A stretch of DNA of 64,000 nt from JBCCCJ01 sp039029315. Lineage in GTDB: Bacteria; Bacteroidota; Bacteroidia; J057. The stretch spans positions 1 to 64,000 of the forward strand of contig JBCCGK010000004.1 in the NCBI GenBank assembly GCA_039029315.1, given 5' to 3'. Position 1 is the stretch's first letter, and every line of letters starts with the position of its first letter. This document shows, piece after piece, positions 8,058-16,672 of the stretch. Under the pieces are notes generated by a model. It saw only the letters and a list, made by a program, of their open reading frames with translations, had not been told where the DNA came from and did not search any database. The position numbers were made by a program, and so were the translations under genes.

Positions 8058-10241
8058 ATGAAAGAGAAAGAGCATTTTTTCCATCCCAGGATCTGTTTCA
8101 CCTATTTTTTCCTAAGCCTGATCATTGTTTCACAGGCCCAGCAAACTCCCAACCGAGCAGACTATCAACTTCACATCTTCGAGACCTCGGAAGAAATCAC
8201 TGTAGATGGGCTTTTTGAGGAGGCGGTCTGGAACAAGGCGGAAGTAAGCAGTCAATTCTGGCGAGTCCTCCCTATAGACACAGGCTATGCGACAGCCAAA
8301 AGTACGGTCCGAATGACCTACGACCAGAACAATTTGTACCTGGCGATTGTGTTTTATGACAATGCTCCTGGAAAACGTCCGGTAGAATCTTTGAGACGGG
8401 ATTTTTCTTTCTCCAAGAATGACAACTTCCTCCTCTTCATGGATACCTACAACGACCAAACCAATGGATTTTCTTTTGGTGCATCGGCATCAGGGGCACA
8501 ATGGGATGGCATTATGTCCAATGGTGGCTCTGTTTCTCTGGATTGGGATTGTAAATGGTTGTCTGCCACACGCAATTATGAGGACCGCTGGGTGATAGAA
8601 ATGGGCATTCCCTTCAGGAGTATCCGATATCAGGAAGGGATCACTGAATGGGGCATCAACTTTAGCCGACTGGATTTGAAGTTGGGAGAAAAATCCTCCT
8701 GGGCACCTGTTCCCAGACAATTTCCGACAGCCAGTCTTGCCTATACAGGAACCCTCGTTTGGGACAAGGCCCCTCCCAAAGCCAAATCATATGTCTCTTT
8801 GATTCCTTACATATCCCCGCGGGTTTCTAAATCCTATCAACCCAATGAAGACCCCAAACCAGGAATCAATGCAGGGGTAGATGCAAAAATCGGGCTCTCC
8901 CCTACCCTCAATCTGGATTTGACTCTCAATCCTGATTTTTCGCAGGTAGAGGTTGATCGGCAAGTGACCAATCTGGATCGCTTTGAGTTGTTTTTTCCTG
9001 AGCGAAGGCGGTTTTTTCTTGAAAATAATACCGTCTTCTCCAATTACGGACTTCCTGGTGTCCAGCCATTTTTCTCTCGTAGAATTGGCCTGAGCAGCCC
9101 TGTGCGAGCAGGCTTGCGACTCAGTGGAAACCTCAACCCCAAATGGCGTGTCGGCTTGCTCAATATGCAGACCGGGACAGAGGAAGAAATCAGCGCGGCA
9201 AATTTCACCATGGCTTCCATCCAGCGACAGATTTTTTCTCGCTCCAGCATTGGAGCCTTTGTGGTCAACAAAGAACTGACAGTCCCCCCTTCAGACACCA
9301 CTTTTGCAGCTGCACGCTTCAATCGTGTGGTCGGATTGGACTACAATCTCGCCAGTGCTGACAACAGATGGACAGGCAAACTCTTTTTTCACAAAGCCTT
9401 TCGACCAGAAGAGGTCGACAATGCCTTTGCGACTGCTGCCCAGCTCAGATATAACACCCAACAGATCGCCCTACACTACACCCAAACATGGGTAGGAGCA
9501 GGCTACCGGGCAGAAACTGGCTTTGTCCGACGAAACGGATTTCATCAATTCAATCCGATTGCGAGTTACAGATTTTTTCCTGCCAACAGAAAAGTTGCCA
9601 ATCACGGCCCTTATGCCGTCCTATCAGCTATCACAGATGAGTCTTTTGCCTTGACAGATCGGGATATAAAAATCGGCTATAAGCTCCAATGGCTGGATCG
9701 AAGTTCCTTCTCCGCTGAAGTTGGCAATACATTTATCAGATTGCTTGCTCCTTTTGACCCGACCAATACGGGTGGAGATACCCTCACCACTGGAAGTGAA
9801 CACCAATGGCAAGGAGGCAAAATCACCTATACCTCAACCCAAAGAAGTTTGTTCACCTATACAGTTTCGGCCAGCTATGGAGGATTTTACAATGGCAATT
9901 TGTTGAGCATGAATGCAACTGTGAACTATCGGGTACAGCCTTATGGAAGCCTCGCCATTGTGGCAGGGTTTAACCGTGTCAACTTGCCATTGCCATACAA
10001 TAGCGCAGATCTCATTCTGGTCGGCCCAAGATTGGACATCACTTTCACTGATAAACTTTTCCTGACTACCTTTGTTCAGTACAACAATCAGATAGACAAT
10101 ATCAATCTCAATATGCGCTTCCAGTGGCGGTATGCACCAGTATCTGACCTCTTCATTGTCTATACAGACAATTATTTGCCTTCCCCCTTCTCAACCAAGA
10201 ATCGGGCATTGGTAGCGAAGTTGTCCTATTGGTTCAATTGA
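8058..10241 (+). CDS. CBM9-like / DUF5916 outer-membrane protein
   Basis: The frame is open from 7995, but the ATG at 8058 gives a typical signal peptide (KEKEHFFHPRICFTYFFLSLIIVSQAQ). The mature protein begins with a CBM9-like module (ITVDGLFEEAVWNKAEV, then VRMTYDQNNLYLAIVFYDN). It continues into DUF5916 (NPDFSQVEVDRQVTNLDRFELFFPERRRFFLENN, then strands to the last residue YWFN). The family is common in Bacteroidota and is thought to combine a carbohydrate-binding head with a C-terminal beta-barrel. Total length, about 727 residues, is usual. The substrate is unknown. The sulfatase just downstream could hint at polysaccharide use, but this is an inference. Confidence 0.85.
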   Translation: MKEKEHFFHPRICFTYFFLSLIIVSQAQQTPNRADYQLHIFETSEEITVDGLFEEAVWNKAEVSSQFWRVLPIDTGYATAKSTVRMTYDQNNLYLAIVFYDNAPGKRPVESLRRDFSFSKNDNFLLFMDTYNDQTNGFSFGASASGAQWDGIMSNGGSVSLDWDCKWLSATRNYEDRWVIEMGIPFRSIRYQEGITEWGINFSRLDLKLGEKSSWAPVPRQFPTASLAYTGTLVWDKAPPKAKSYVSLIPYISPRVSKSYQPNEDPKPGINAGVDAKIGLSPTLNLDLTLNPDFSQVEVDRQVTNLDRFELFFPERRRFFLENNTVFSNYGLPGVQPFFSRRIGLSSPVRAGLRLSGNLNPKWRVGLLNMQTGTEEEISAANFTMASIQRQIFSRSSIGAFVVNKELTVPPSDTTFAAARFNRVVGLDYNLASADNRWTGKLFFHKAFRPEEVDNAFATAAQLRYNTQQIALHYTQTWVGAGYRAETGFVRRNGFHQFNPIASYRFFPANRKVANHGPYAVLSAITDESFALTDRDIKIGYKLQWLDRSSFSAEVGNTFIRLLAPFDPTNTGGDTLTTGSEHQWQGGKITYTSTQRSLFTYTVSASYGGFYNGNLLSMNATVNYRVQPYGSLAIVAGFNRVNLPLPYNSADLILVGPRLDITFTDKLFLTTFVQYNNQIDNINLNMRFQWRYAPVSDLFIVYTDNYLPSPFSTKNRALVAKLSYWFN

Positions 10242-10349
10242 TCTGTCAGCCTTTCGAAGCAAAGATCTCCGCAGGGTATTGAGGTATGTTTGACCATATG
10301 CGATTGACCTGATCTTATTTTTGACATCTCCCTTGAACACCTACATACT

Positions 10350-11885
10350 ATGAAATGGATCAAAAAATTCTGGAATTTCATCATCAAGAGCCTGGGATAC
10401 CTCCTGCTGTCTGTCATTCTTGTGGGCTTGCTGACATGGTTCGTCTGGCGTCCCATCAAGCTGGCGAGCTACTCTCCTGTGAAAGCAGACAGATTGCCAC
10501 AGAAGCAAGCCTATTTGGAAAGTATTCGACCTCAATCTACCCAATCCCCTAACATCATTCTGATCAACTTCGATGATTTGGGCTATGGAGACCTGAGTTG
10601 TTATGGCAATCAGCTCATCCGCACCCCAGTGATGGATAGTCTCGCAGCTCATGGCATCCGCATGACTGATTTCTATTCCTGCTCGCCTGTCTGCACCCCT
10701 TCCAGAGCCGGGTTGCTCACCGGTCGCCACCCAGAGCGTTCCTATGCTGGAGATCATGTCTATTTTCCGGAGGACCACGTGGTCAGTTCCTTTCGCAAAT
10801 TGCTGAGTCTGAAAAATGAAATCCCCCAGGATGAGATCATGCTTTCGGAGATCCTGAAATCAGCTGGATATCGAACTGCTATCATTGGCAAGTGGCATTT
10901 GGGGGATCGCAGTGGACATTTGCCCAATGATTTCGGATTTGATACCTACTTTGGGGTACGGTATAGCAATGATATGCTCCCGCTTCATTTGTACCGCAAC
11001 CAGGAGATTCTGGAAGAAGATCATACCGAGCTGGTAAGTGGCAGCAAGAGTTATACAGATCCGGATATGCCACTCAAGCGGCAAGGGACCGACCAAACCC
11101 AGCTTACAATTCGCTATACAGAAGAAGCGATTCAGTTTATCCAACACAATCAGGAGCAGCCTTTCTTTTTATACCTCCCGCATAGTTTTCCCCATGTACC
11201 ACATTTCAGCTCTCCCAGGCAGGCGGGCCAATCCGAAGCTGGCCTGTACGGAGATGTGATAGAGGATCTGGATTGGAGTGTCGGTCAGATTATGGCTGAA
11301 CTTCACCGCATGCAGCTGGACAGCAATACCCTGGTGTTCATCACGAGTGATAATGGCGGGGACCTTCAGGGCAGCGTAGGCCATTTTAGAGGGAGAAAAC
11401 AACTCACTTTCGAAGGGGGACAAAGGGTTCCGATGATTATCTATGCGCCATCCCTGATCCCTGCTCCTGTCACAACAAAAGAAATGGCAAGCAATCTGGA
11501 TATTCTTCCTACAGTTCTGGACTTGCTGGACCTGAAGCTTCCAGAGGATCGCATCATTGATGGCAAAAGTTTGCTTCCCCTGATTCAGGGTCAACAAGCT
11601 GGTCCGCATTCTTTCTTATTCTACACCTCTGCGCAGACCGGAGAGTTCAAGGGAGTCCGAAATCGACGCTTCAAATATCTGGAAGATGCTCCGGGCAACG
11701 CCATCCCTTTGCTTGGGCCATTAGGCATTATATCCTCCATGAAGCCCCAATTAAGCGAGCTCACACGAGACAACGAATCCCACAACCTGATCAAGAAATA
11801 TGCGGATGAAGCAGAAGAATTGAAAGAGGTCCTGGAGGAGAGTCGAAAGGCAATCGAACAAAATAGAAGAGGGTGGAGAGAATAG
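10350..11885 (+). CDS. Membrane-anchored sulfatase (type I, formylglycine-dependent)
   Basis: The 511-residue protein has a single N-terminal membrane helix (residues ~14-33, GYLLLSVILVGLLTWFVW) followed by a sulfatase fold. NIILINFDDLGYGDLSCYGN supplies metal-binding aspartates, and CTPSRAGLLTGRHPERS carries the catalytic Cys115 that is oxidised to formylglycine. GKWHLG and a later SDNGGD segment complete the metal and substrate site. It should hydrolyse sulfate esters outside the inner membrane. It needs an anaerobic or FGE-type maturase, not encoded in this window. No sulfated-glycan locus (SusC/D pair) surrounds it. Length is normal for the family. Confidence 0.92.
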   Translation: MKWIKKFWNFIIKSLGYLLLSVILVGLLTWFVWRPIKLASYSPVKADRLPQKQAYLESIRPQSTQSPNIILINFDDLGYGDLSCYGNQLIRTPVMDSLAAHGIRMTDFYSCSPVCTPSRAGLLTGRHPERSYAGDHVYFPEDHVVSSFRKLLSLKNEIPQDEIMLSEILKSAGYRTAIIGKWHLGDRSGHLPNDFGFDTYFGVRYSNDMLPLHLYRNQEILEEDHTELVSGSKSYTDPDMPLKRQGTDQTQLTIRYTEEAIQFIQHNQEQPFFLYLPHSFPHVPHFSSPRQAGQSEAGLYGDVIEDLDWSVGQIMAELHRMQLDSNTLVFITSDNGGDLQGSVGHFRGRKQLTFEGGQRVPMIIYAPSLIPAPVTTKEMASNLDILPTVLDLLDLKLPEDRIIDGKSLLPLIQGQQAGPHSFLFYTSAQTGEFKGVRNRRFKYLEDAPGNAIPLLGPLGIISSMKPQLSELTRDNESHNLIKKYADEAEELKEVLEESRKAIEQNRRGWRE

Positions 11886-11963
11886 AAGGATTGATATTTC
11901 TGACTACATTACGTCAAACATTCGAAATCTTCACAATTCTTCAATATTTATACACACAAACTT

Positions 11964-12845
11964 ATGGCTTTTCCGTACAAAAATCTCGCATTTGAAGGTG
12001 GGGGCGTTTGGGGCATTGGCTTCGTGGGTTCTCTCAAAGTTCTTGACGACAAAAAAATTCTGGATCAAATCGAAAGAATAGCAGGAACTTCTGCCGGCTC
12101 CATTGTCGCCATGATGGTCGCCCTTCGCTATTCAGTCGCTGAGATCGAGACAATCATGAATGATCTCAACTTCGCTGATTTTGAGGACAAGCCGAATATC
12201 TTTCGGGTGTTCACAAAGTATGGCTACTTCAAAGGTCAATTTGCCCTCAAATTTCTTCAAGACCGGGTGAAAGAAAAACTCGGATCACCAGATGCAACCT
12301 TTAAGGATCTGAAAGAAAAAGGGGGACGAGATCTCCGTGTGTATGCCACAAATCTGGCCACCCGTCATGTCAAAGAATTTTCCTATGACAAGACTCCCAA
12401 TATATCCGTAGCACTCGCTGCCCGTGCGTCCATGTCTATTCCTTTATTTTTTGCGGCTGTCAACCTTGATGATGAGATTTTGGTAGATGGAGGTGCGGTA
12501 TTTGCCTATCCCATCACCTCTTTTGATGCTGTCCATGGTGGGTTGGAACAGACACTTGGTCTTGCGTTTGATCATTCTCTTTCCACTCCTGGAACGGCAC
12601 CAAAGGTCGAGAAATTTGGGTATAAAAAATTCTTTCGCTACTTCCGCAATATGTTTGAATCTCTGATGGGTGCCCAGGCAGCCATTTGGTCACAGGACAA
12701 AGAGATACAGGCACATACCATCATGATTGCGACCGAAAACATCAAGGCGACCCAGTTCAAACTCACCAAAGAACAAAAGCAACTGTTGTTTGACAATGGA
12801 AAAAAGGCCGCGAATGATTTTTTTGACAAAGCTGAACAAAGTTGA
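11964..12845 (+). CDS. Patatin-like phospholipase 1
   Basis: The 293-residue protein has the full patatin catalytic set: the oxyanion-hole glycine stretch FEGGGVWGIG (residues 10-19), the nucleophile motif GTSAG with Ser43, and the DGG motif with Asp175 (VDGGAVFAYP). There is no signal peptide or membrane helix, so it starts in the cytosol. It should hydrolyse acyl chains from phospholipids or other lipids. A second patatin of the same plan lies at 13758-14711. Both sit immediately upstream of eCIS payload-type genes on the same strand, which makes export as a cargo lipase plausible but unproven. A 13-bp inverted repeat follows 36 bp after the stop. Confidence 0.93.
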   Translation: MAFPYKNLAFEGGGVWGIGFVGSLKVLDDKKILDQIERIAGTSAGSIVAMMVALRYSVAEIETIMNDLNFADFEDKPNIFRVFTKYGYFKGQFALKFLQDRVKEKLGSPDATFKDLKEKGGRDLRVYATNLATRHVKEFSYDKTPNISVALAARASMSIPLFFAAVNLDDEILVDGGAVFAYPITSFDAVHGGLEQTLGLAFDHSLSTPGTAPKVEKFGYKKFFRYFRNMFESLMGAQAAIWSQDKEIQAHTIMIATENIKATQFKLTKEQKQLLFDNGKKAANDFFDKAEQS

Positions 12846-12881
12846 TGTATGCGAGCCGTCTGTCGAGCATAGGTACTCCTC

Positions 12882-12933
12882 GTCATTCCAGATGCTTAAA
12901 GGCTGACTACAGGTCTGGGCCATCTGGAATGAC
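12882..12933. repeat. Palindromic intergenic element (13-bp inverted repeat, 26-nt loop)
   Basis: GTCATTCCAGATG at 12882-12894 is the exact reverse complement of CATCTGGAATGAC at 12921-12933. No T-run follows on either strand, so a rho-independent terminator is less likely than a REP-like palindrome. GTCATTCC/GGAATGAC ends are typical of small interspersed palindromic units in many genomes. It lies in the 295-bp gap between the first patatin and the methyltransferase. The rest of that gap holds nothing I recognise. Confidence 0.75.
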
Positions 12934-13140
12934 AATTGTATTGTAGGCCCTACCAATTCGAAAGTTTAGTTTTGAGCATTTCCTTCCTCAATCCATCCCC
13001 CTCCCGAATGGTTTGTTTTACCGAAATATTTCTGTAGCTTCGAACAGATAATTCTCCTTCACTTTGGCAATTCTCTCACTTTGATCTGGATACACCTATG
13101 TATTCAGACCCTTGTTCCGAATCTAGTGTAAAAGGATTGC

Positions 13141-13752
13141 ATGAGTCCCGAAGAGTTATATACCATTCTCCATTACCACCGCCAAATGAGTGGTAAGCAA
13201 CCCAGTCACCGATCATTGGGGTGGGTAAGTGAGAGTAGCCAGCAAAAACGTTTCCAGCTTCTCTGTCAATTGGGTGATATGAATGGCTGTGAAATTATGG
13301 ATCTCGGCTGTGGCTATGGTGATTTTCGGGCCTATCTGCATCAGGAATATGCGGATACCATCTACTATGGCATCGATTGCATGCCAAGTTTTCTGGAGAT
13401 TGCTACAAGGAAATACGGAGAGTTGCCCAACACCTATTTTTATCAGGGTGACTTTAGCAGTATGCCGTTGGCGGAAGTCGATTATATGATCTGTTGCGGG
13501 TCGTTCAATTATCGTCGCTCTGAGGAGGATGCGTATCTCCCTGTGATTAGCAAGATGTTCCGGGCTGCCAGAAAAGGCGTCGGCTTCAATATGCTGGATG
13601 CCTCGGTATTCCAGCAACAAGGCGCTTTGCAGGGGCATGAGGTGGATCGAGTCATGGCACATTGTCACAGCCTGACATCTGAGGTCAAACTGATTCAGGG
13701 CTATTCCAAGCATGATTTTACCATTTTTCTGTATCCATCCACAAATAAGTAA
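13141..13752 (+). CDS. Class I SAM-dependent methyltransferase
   Basis: The 203-residue protein carries Rossmann motif I EIMDLGCGYGDFRAYL (from residue 51), an acidic post-I residue in YYGIDCMPSFLEIA, and a YQGDFSSMP segment typical of SAM binding. The substrate cannot be deduced. It starts well away from the first patatin (295 bp) but ends 5 bp before the second patatin, so it is likely in one transcript with the latter. Its role beside two lipases is unknown; it could modify a lipid, a small molecule or a protein. Confidence 0.85.
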   Translation: MSPEELYTILHYHRQMSGKQPSHRSLGWVSESSQQKRFQLLCQLGDMNGCEIMDLGCGYGDFRAYLHQEYADTIYYGIDCMPSFLEIATRKYGELPNTYFYQGDFSSMPLAEVDYMICCGSFNYRRSEEDAYLPVISKMFRAARKGVGFNMLDASVFQQQGALQGHEVDRVMAHCHSLTSEVKLIQGYSKHDFTIFLYPSTNK

Positions 13753-13757
13753 TCCTC

Positions 13758-14711
13758 ATGGCAGATCTACCCATATTTGAAAATCTGGTCTTCGAAGGGG
13801 GCGGCGTCAAAGGCATCGCCTATGCAGGAGCCATCATCCAAATGGAAGAATGCAATGCGATCAAGCATGTGCAGCGCGTTGCCGGGACTTCGGCTGGAGC
13901 GATCACAGCCTCTCTCCTCAGCGTTGGCTATGAAGGAAAAGAAATCGATCACTTGATTCGTCATACCAATTTCAAATCCTTCGAAGATGGTTGTAATCCA
14001 TTCCGGATTTTCAGCAAGTATGGCTTGTACAATGGCAATGCCTTCCTCAAATGGATCAAATCCAAAATTGCTGTCAAAACCAATGATCCCGACATCACTT
14101 TCAAGGAATTGAACGCCCTGTACGAGGCAAACAAACATAATCCCAAGGGCAATCCCTATAAGGAACTTCGGGTATTTGCTACAGATTTGGAGGAAGAAAC
14201 AATTCGTGAATTTTCACATCGTACGACCCCTGAAGTCAAAATTGCAGAAGCCGTCCGGGCTTCCATGTCGATCCCGCTCTTCTTTCGGGCCTGGCGTTTC
14301 CCGGATGGCAAGCCGGATGACCATCTCTATGTCGATGGAGGAGTAGTGTACAACTATCCCCTGACGACTTTTGATCCTCCGCCACCCAATGATGGCGAAG
14401 TCAATCAGCCCAATGAACAGACTTTAGGATTCTTCCTCTATAACAAGCATAGCCTGAAGATCAAAAATGATCTCAAATTCTGGCAGCTCTTCAGCTATAT
14501 CAAATATTTGTTCCAAACACTGCTCATGGCACAGGTGATTGATTTTGATCGCGATCCGAGTCAGGTAGAGCGGACGGTGAAGATTGACGATTTTGGCATT
14601 CCTGCAACAGATTTTGGGATTACGCCTGCGCAGATTCAGAAGTTGTTTTTGTCTGGAAAAGCTGCGACGAAGGCCTATTTGGAGAAGAAGGGATTCGTGT
14701 GTAGCGCATAA
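13758..14711 (+). CDS. Patatin-like phospholipase 2
   Basis: The 317-residue paralogue of the lipase at 11964 has the motifs FEGGGVKGIAYAG (12-24), GTSAG with nucleophile Ser45, and VDGGVVYNYP with Asp193. The two share the segment around KYG(L/Y) after the second helix, and the same NPF(R)/NIFRVF-type lead-in. It lacks a signal peptide. It follows the methyltransferase by 5 bp and precedes the repeat-rich QR-motif gene by 29 bp, so the chain 13141-16489 is probably cotranscribed and links the lipase to the eCIS payload genes. Confidence 0.93.
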   Translation: MADLPIFENLVFEGGGVKGIAYAGAIIQMEECNAIKHVQRVAGTSAGAITASLLSVGYEGKEIDHLIRHTNFKSFEDGCNPFRIFSKYGLYNGNAFLKWIKSKIAVKTNDPDITFKELNALYEANKHNPKGNPYKELRVFATDLEEETIREFSHRTTPEVKIAEAVRASMSIPLFFRAWRFPDGKPDDHLYVDGGVVYNYPLTTFDPPPPNDGEVNQPNEQTLGFFLYNKHSLKIKNDLKFWQLFSYIKYLFQTLLMAQVIDFDRDPSQVERTVKIDDFGIPATDFGITPAQIQKLFLSGKAATKAYLEKKGFVCSA

Positions 14712-14740
14712 AATCAATCTATCAAAGAAACTGTGATCAC

Positions 14741-16489
14741 ATGAAAGCCTCTCTCGATCTCCAACATGCACCACTGGTTCAGCGACGGGAATCAGCGATG
14801 GCATCTCCCTATCAAAAGAAATGGATGCCACCTGATCACGGGACTGCGCCAATTGTACAGCGAAAGCTAGGGAGACCTTCCTCTAGCGGGGAGAGACCCA
14901 TCCAAGGCATGTTTGAGCCAGGGGGCCCCGCAGAGATGCAACCCCTACTCCAGCCACCAGCCAGACCAGGACTTTGGAGCAGATTCAAAACAGGTGCAGG
15001 AAATCTGTACAATGCAGCCGCGCGAAGAGTCAGACCCGTGTTTGGAAGTTTGTTGGGCGCCAGAACAATGGTCAGTTCAGCTGGGGGCATGATCAAGGAT
15101 ATGGCCAACCTTGGGGTTCATACCGCGGGGATCAATACTGCGAAAGGGATTAGTGAAACAGTGGGCCATGTCCTGACACCAGCAGTAGGAGGTGCTTTGG
15201 GTGGGGTAGCAGCGGTTATGAATAGTTATGGTGCTGCGAAAAGCGGATTATTACATCATCGTTTGAATCAAATTCATGCCAACACCTATGATCAGGGATC
15301 TGCCAATCAAGAGCTCCTCGATGTTGCCAGAGAAGAATCCGCCAGCAATACCATTCAAAATTTAATCGGGACCGGACTTGCAGGGGCAGGAATAGCTGGA
15401 GGAGCCTTATCCACCAATCCAGCAACTGCAGCAATCGGGTTAGGAAGTCTTGCTCTTTCCGGTTTAGGGACATTGGGCCTCCTTGGATGGAAAGGAGTAA
15501 GAAGAGCAAGAAGGGCAGGTGCACAGTCTCAACAGAATAATCGATCTGCTATTCGAAATTTTTTCAGTCCTGGCTTACCCTCCATGACCGCCATCAAACG
15601 TGCAGAGTTGGGAGAAGACAATCTGGACCCGGCTCTGACAGCGCTGATTGATCATCATAACAATGCGAGTTTTATTTGGAAAGATCGTCCTGGAATCCCT
15701 GGAGGTCCGCTTTTGGCTCCTCAAGGGAATATTCAGGATCAGAATGGCGGTGGAGAGGATGGCAATCATGTTGTGATTCATATCCCTGATGTACCCCGAC
15801 CATCTAGTAATCCCGATTTACCAATCTCTGGGGAACGTCCCCCTCAGCCACGAGGAAGAAGTTTGTCTCTTGGGGATGAAGCATCACAGCTTCCAATTCT
15901 TCCGCCAGTAGATCAGCTTGTCAATCCACAAGCTGAGGAGGCCGGTCCATTTCTTCCACAGAATCCTATTCCCAGGAGCAATAGTTTCTCGCATGTGCCA
16001 AACAGAGTGGCTCCTCTCCCTCAGCCACGAGGAAGAAGTTTGTCGCTTGGGGGTGAAGCATCACAGCTTCCAATTCTTCCGCCAGTAGATCAGCTTGTCA
16101 ATCCACAAGCTGAGGAGGTGGCTCCAATTCTTCCATCGAATCCTATTTCTATTCCCAGGAGCAATAGTTTCTCGCATGTGCCAAATATAGTGGCTCCCTT
16201 CCCTCAGCCACGAGGAAGAAGTTTATCTCTTGGGGATGAAGCATCACAGGCTCCAATTCTTCCGCCAGTGAATCCAATTCCCAACCTTCAAGCGGAGGAG
16301 GTGGCTCCAATTCTTCCTCCACTGAATCCAGTTCCCAACCTGCAAGCGGAGGAGGTGGCCCCAATTCTTCCTCCGAATCCCATTCCAAGGAGCCATAGTT
16401 TTTCGCATTTACCTCAGCCAACCCCAATAGATCAAAGACCCAGAAGCAGAAGTCTCACTACATCTACTGATGACGTGGGCCCCCTTTAA
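14741..16489 (+). CDS. Putative eCIS cargo: QR-motif leader, hydrophobic helices, proline/RSxS repeats
   Basis: I do not recognise a family for this 582-residue protein. Its N-terminus has APLVQRRESA and PPDHGTAPIVQRK (from ~residue 30). The second motif recurs in both DUF4157 genes downstream (PPDLGIQPITQRQPN and PPDHGVQPIVQRQPN). Residues ~95-250 are Gly/Ala-rich with three or more hydrophobic helices (VGGALGGVAAVMN, LIGTGLAGAGIAGGAL, LSGLGTLGLLGW) that could insert in a membrane. The C-terminal third is three imperfect repeats built from QPRGRSLSLGDEAS, LPILPPV and IPRSNSFSHVP. Unlike its neighbours it has no DUF4157. A pore-former or adhesin-like cargo is an inference. Confidence 0.6.
   Translation: MKASLDLQHAPLVQRRESAMASPYQKKWMPPDHGTAPIVQRKLGRPSSSGERPIQGMFEPGGPAEMQPLLQPPARPGLWSRFKTGAGNLYNAAARRVRPVFGSLLGARTMVSSAGGMIKDMANLGVHTAGINTAKGISETVGHVLTPAVGGALGGVAAVMNSYGAAKSGLLHHRLNQIHANTYDQGSANQELLDVAREESASNTIQNLIGTGLAGAGIAGGALSTNPATAAIGLGSLALSGLGTLGLLGWKGVRRARRAGAQSQQNNRSAIRNFFSPGLPSMTAIKRAELGEDNLDPALTALIDHHNNASFIWKDRPGIPGGPLLAPQGNIQDQNGGGEDGNHVVIHIPDVPRPSSNPDLPISGERPPQPRGRSLSLGDEASQLPILPPVDQLVNPQAEEAGPFLPQNPIPRSNSFSHVPNRVAPLPQPRGRSLSLGGEASQLPILPPVDQLVNPQAEEVAPILPSNPISIPRSNSFSHVPNIVAPFPQPRGRSLSLGDEASQAPILPPVNPIPNLQAEEVAPILPPLNPVPNLQAEEVAPILPPNPIPRSHSFSHLPQPTPIDQRPRSRSLTTSTDDVGPL
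15842..16380 (+). repeat. Three tandem in-frame repeats (177 and 183 bp apart)
   Basis: CCTCAGCCACGAGGAAGAAG begins at 15842, 16019 and 16202. Each unit encodes about 59-61 residues: PQPRGRSLSLGxEASQxPILPPV, then a variable linker with QAEEV, then IPRSNSFSHVP. The third unit contains an extra internal duplication of PNLQAEEVAPILPP. The DNA is close to identical between units, indicating recent expansion and likely copy-number variation. Confidence 0.9.
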
Positions 16490-16672
16490 CTTCCCTTTCC
16501 AGTTGAGGAGAATCAGCAAAGATCTCTTGAAATTACTGGACAACCAGAGGCATAAACTAACAGCCAACTTGTATTGTGATTGAGAGGCGGATGAAATAAT
16601 CAAAAGGAAATTACTAAATTATGAATAATTAAGCCCAATGAATCATCTATCCTGTAAGCAAGTTTATGTTGT

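Noticed and set aside
16149..16427. Minus-strand frame opposite the repeat region of the 582-residue gene
   Set aside because: It only mirrors the repeats of the plus-strand gene.
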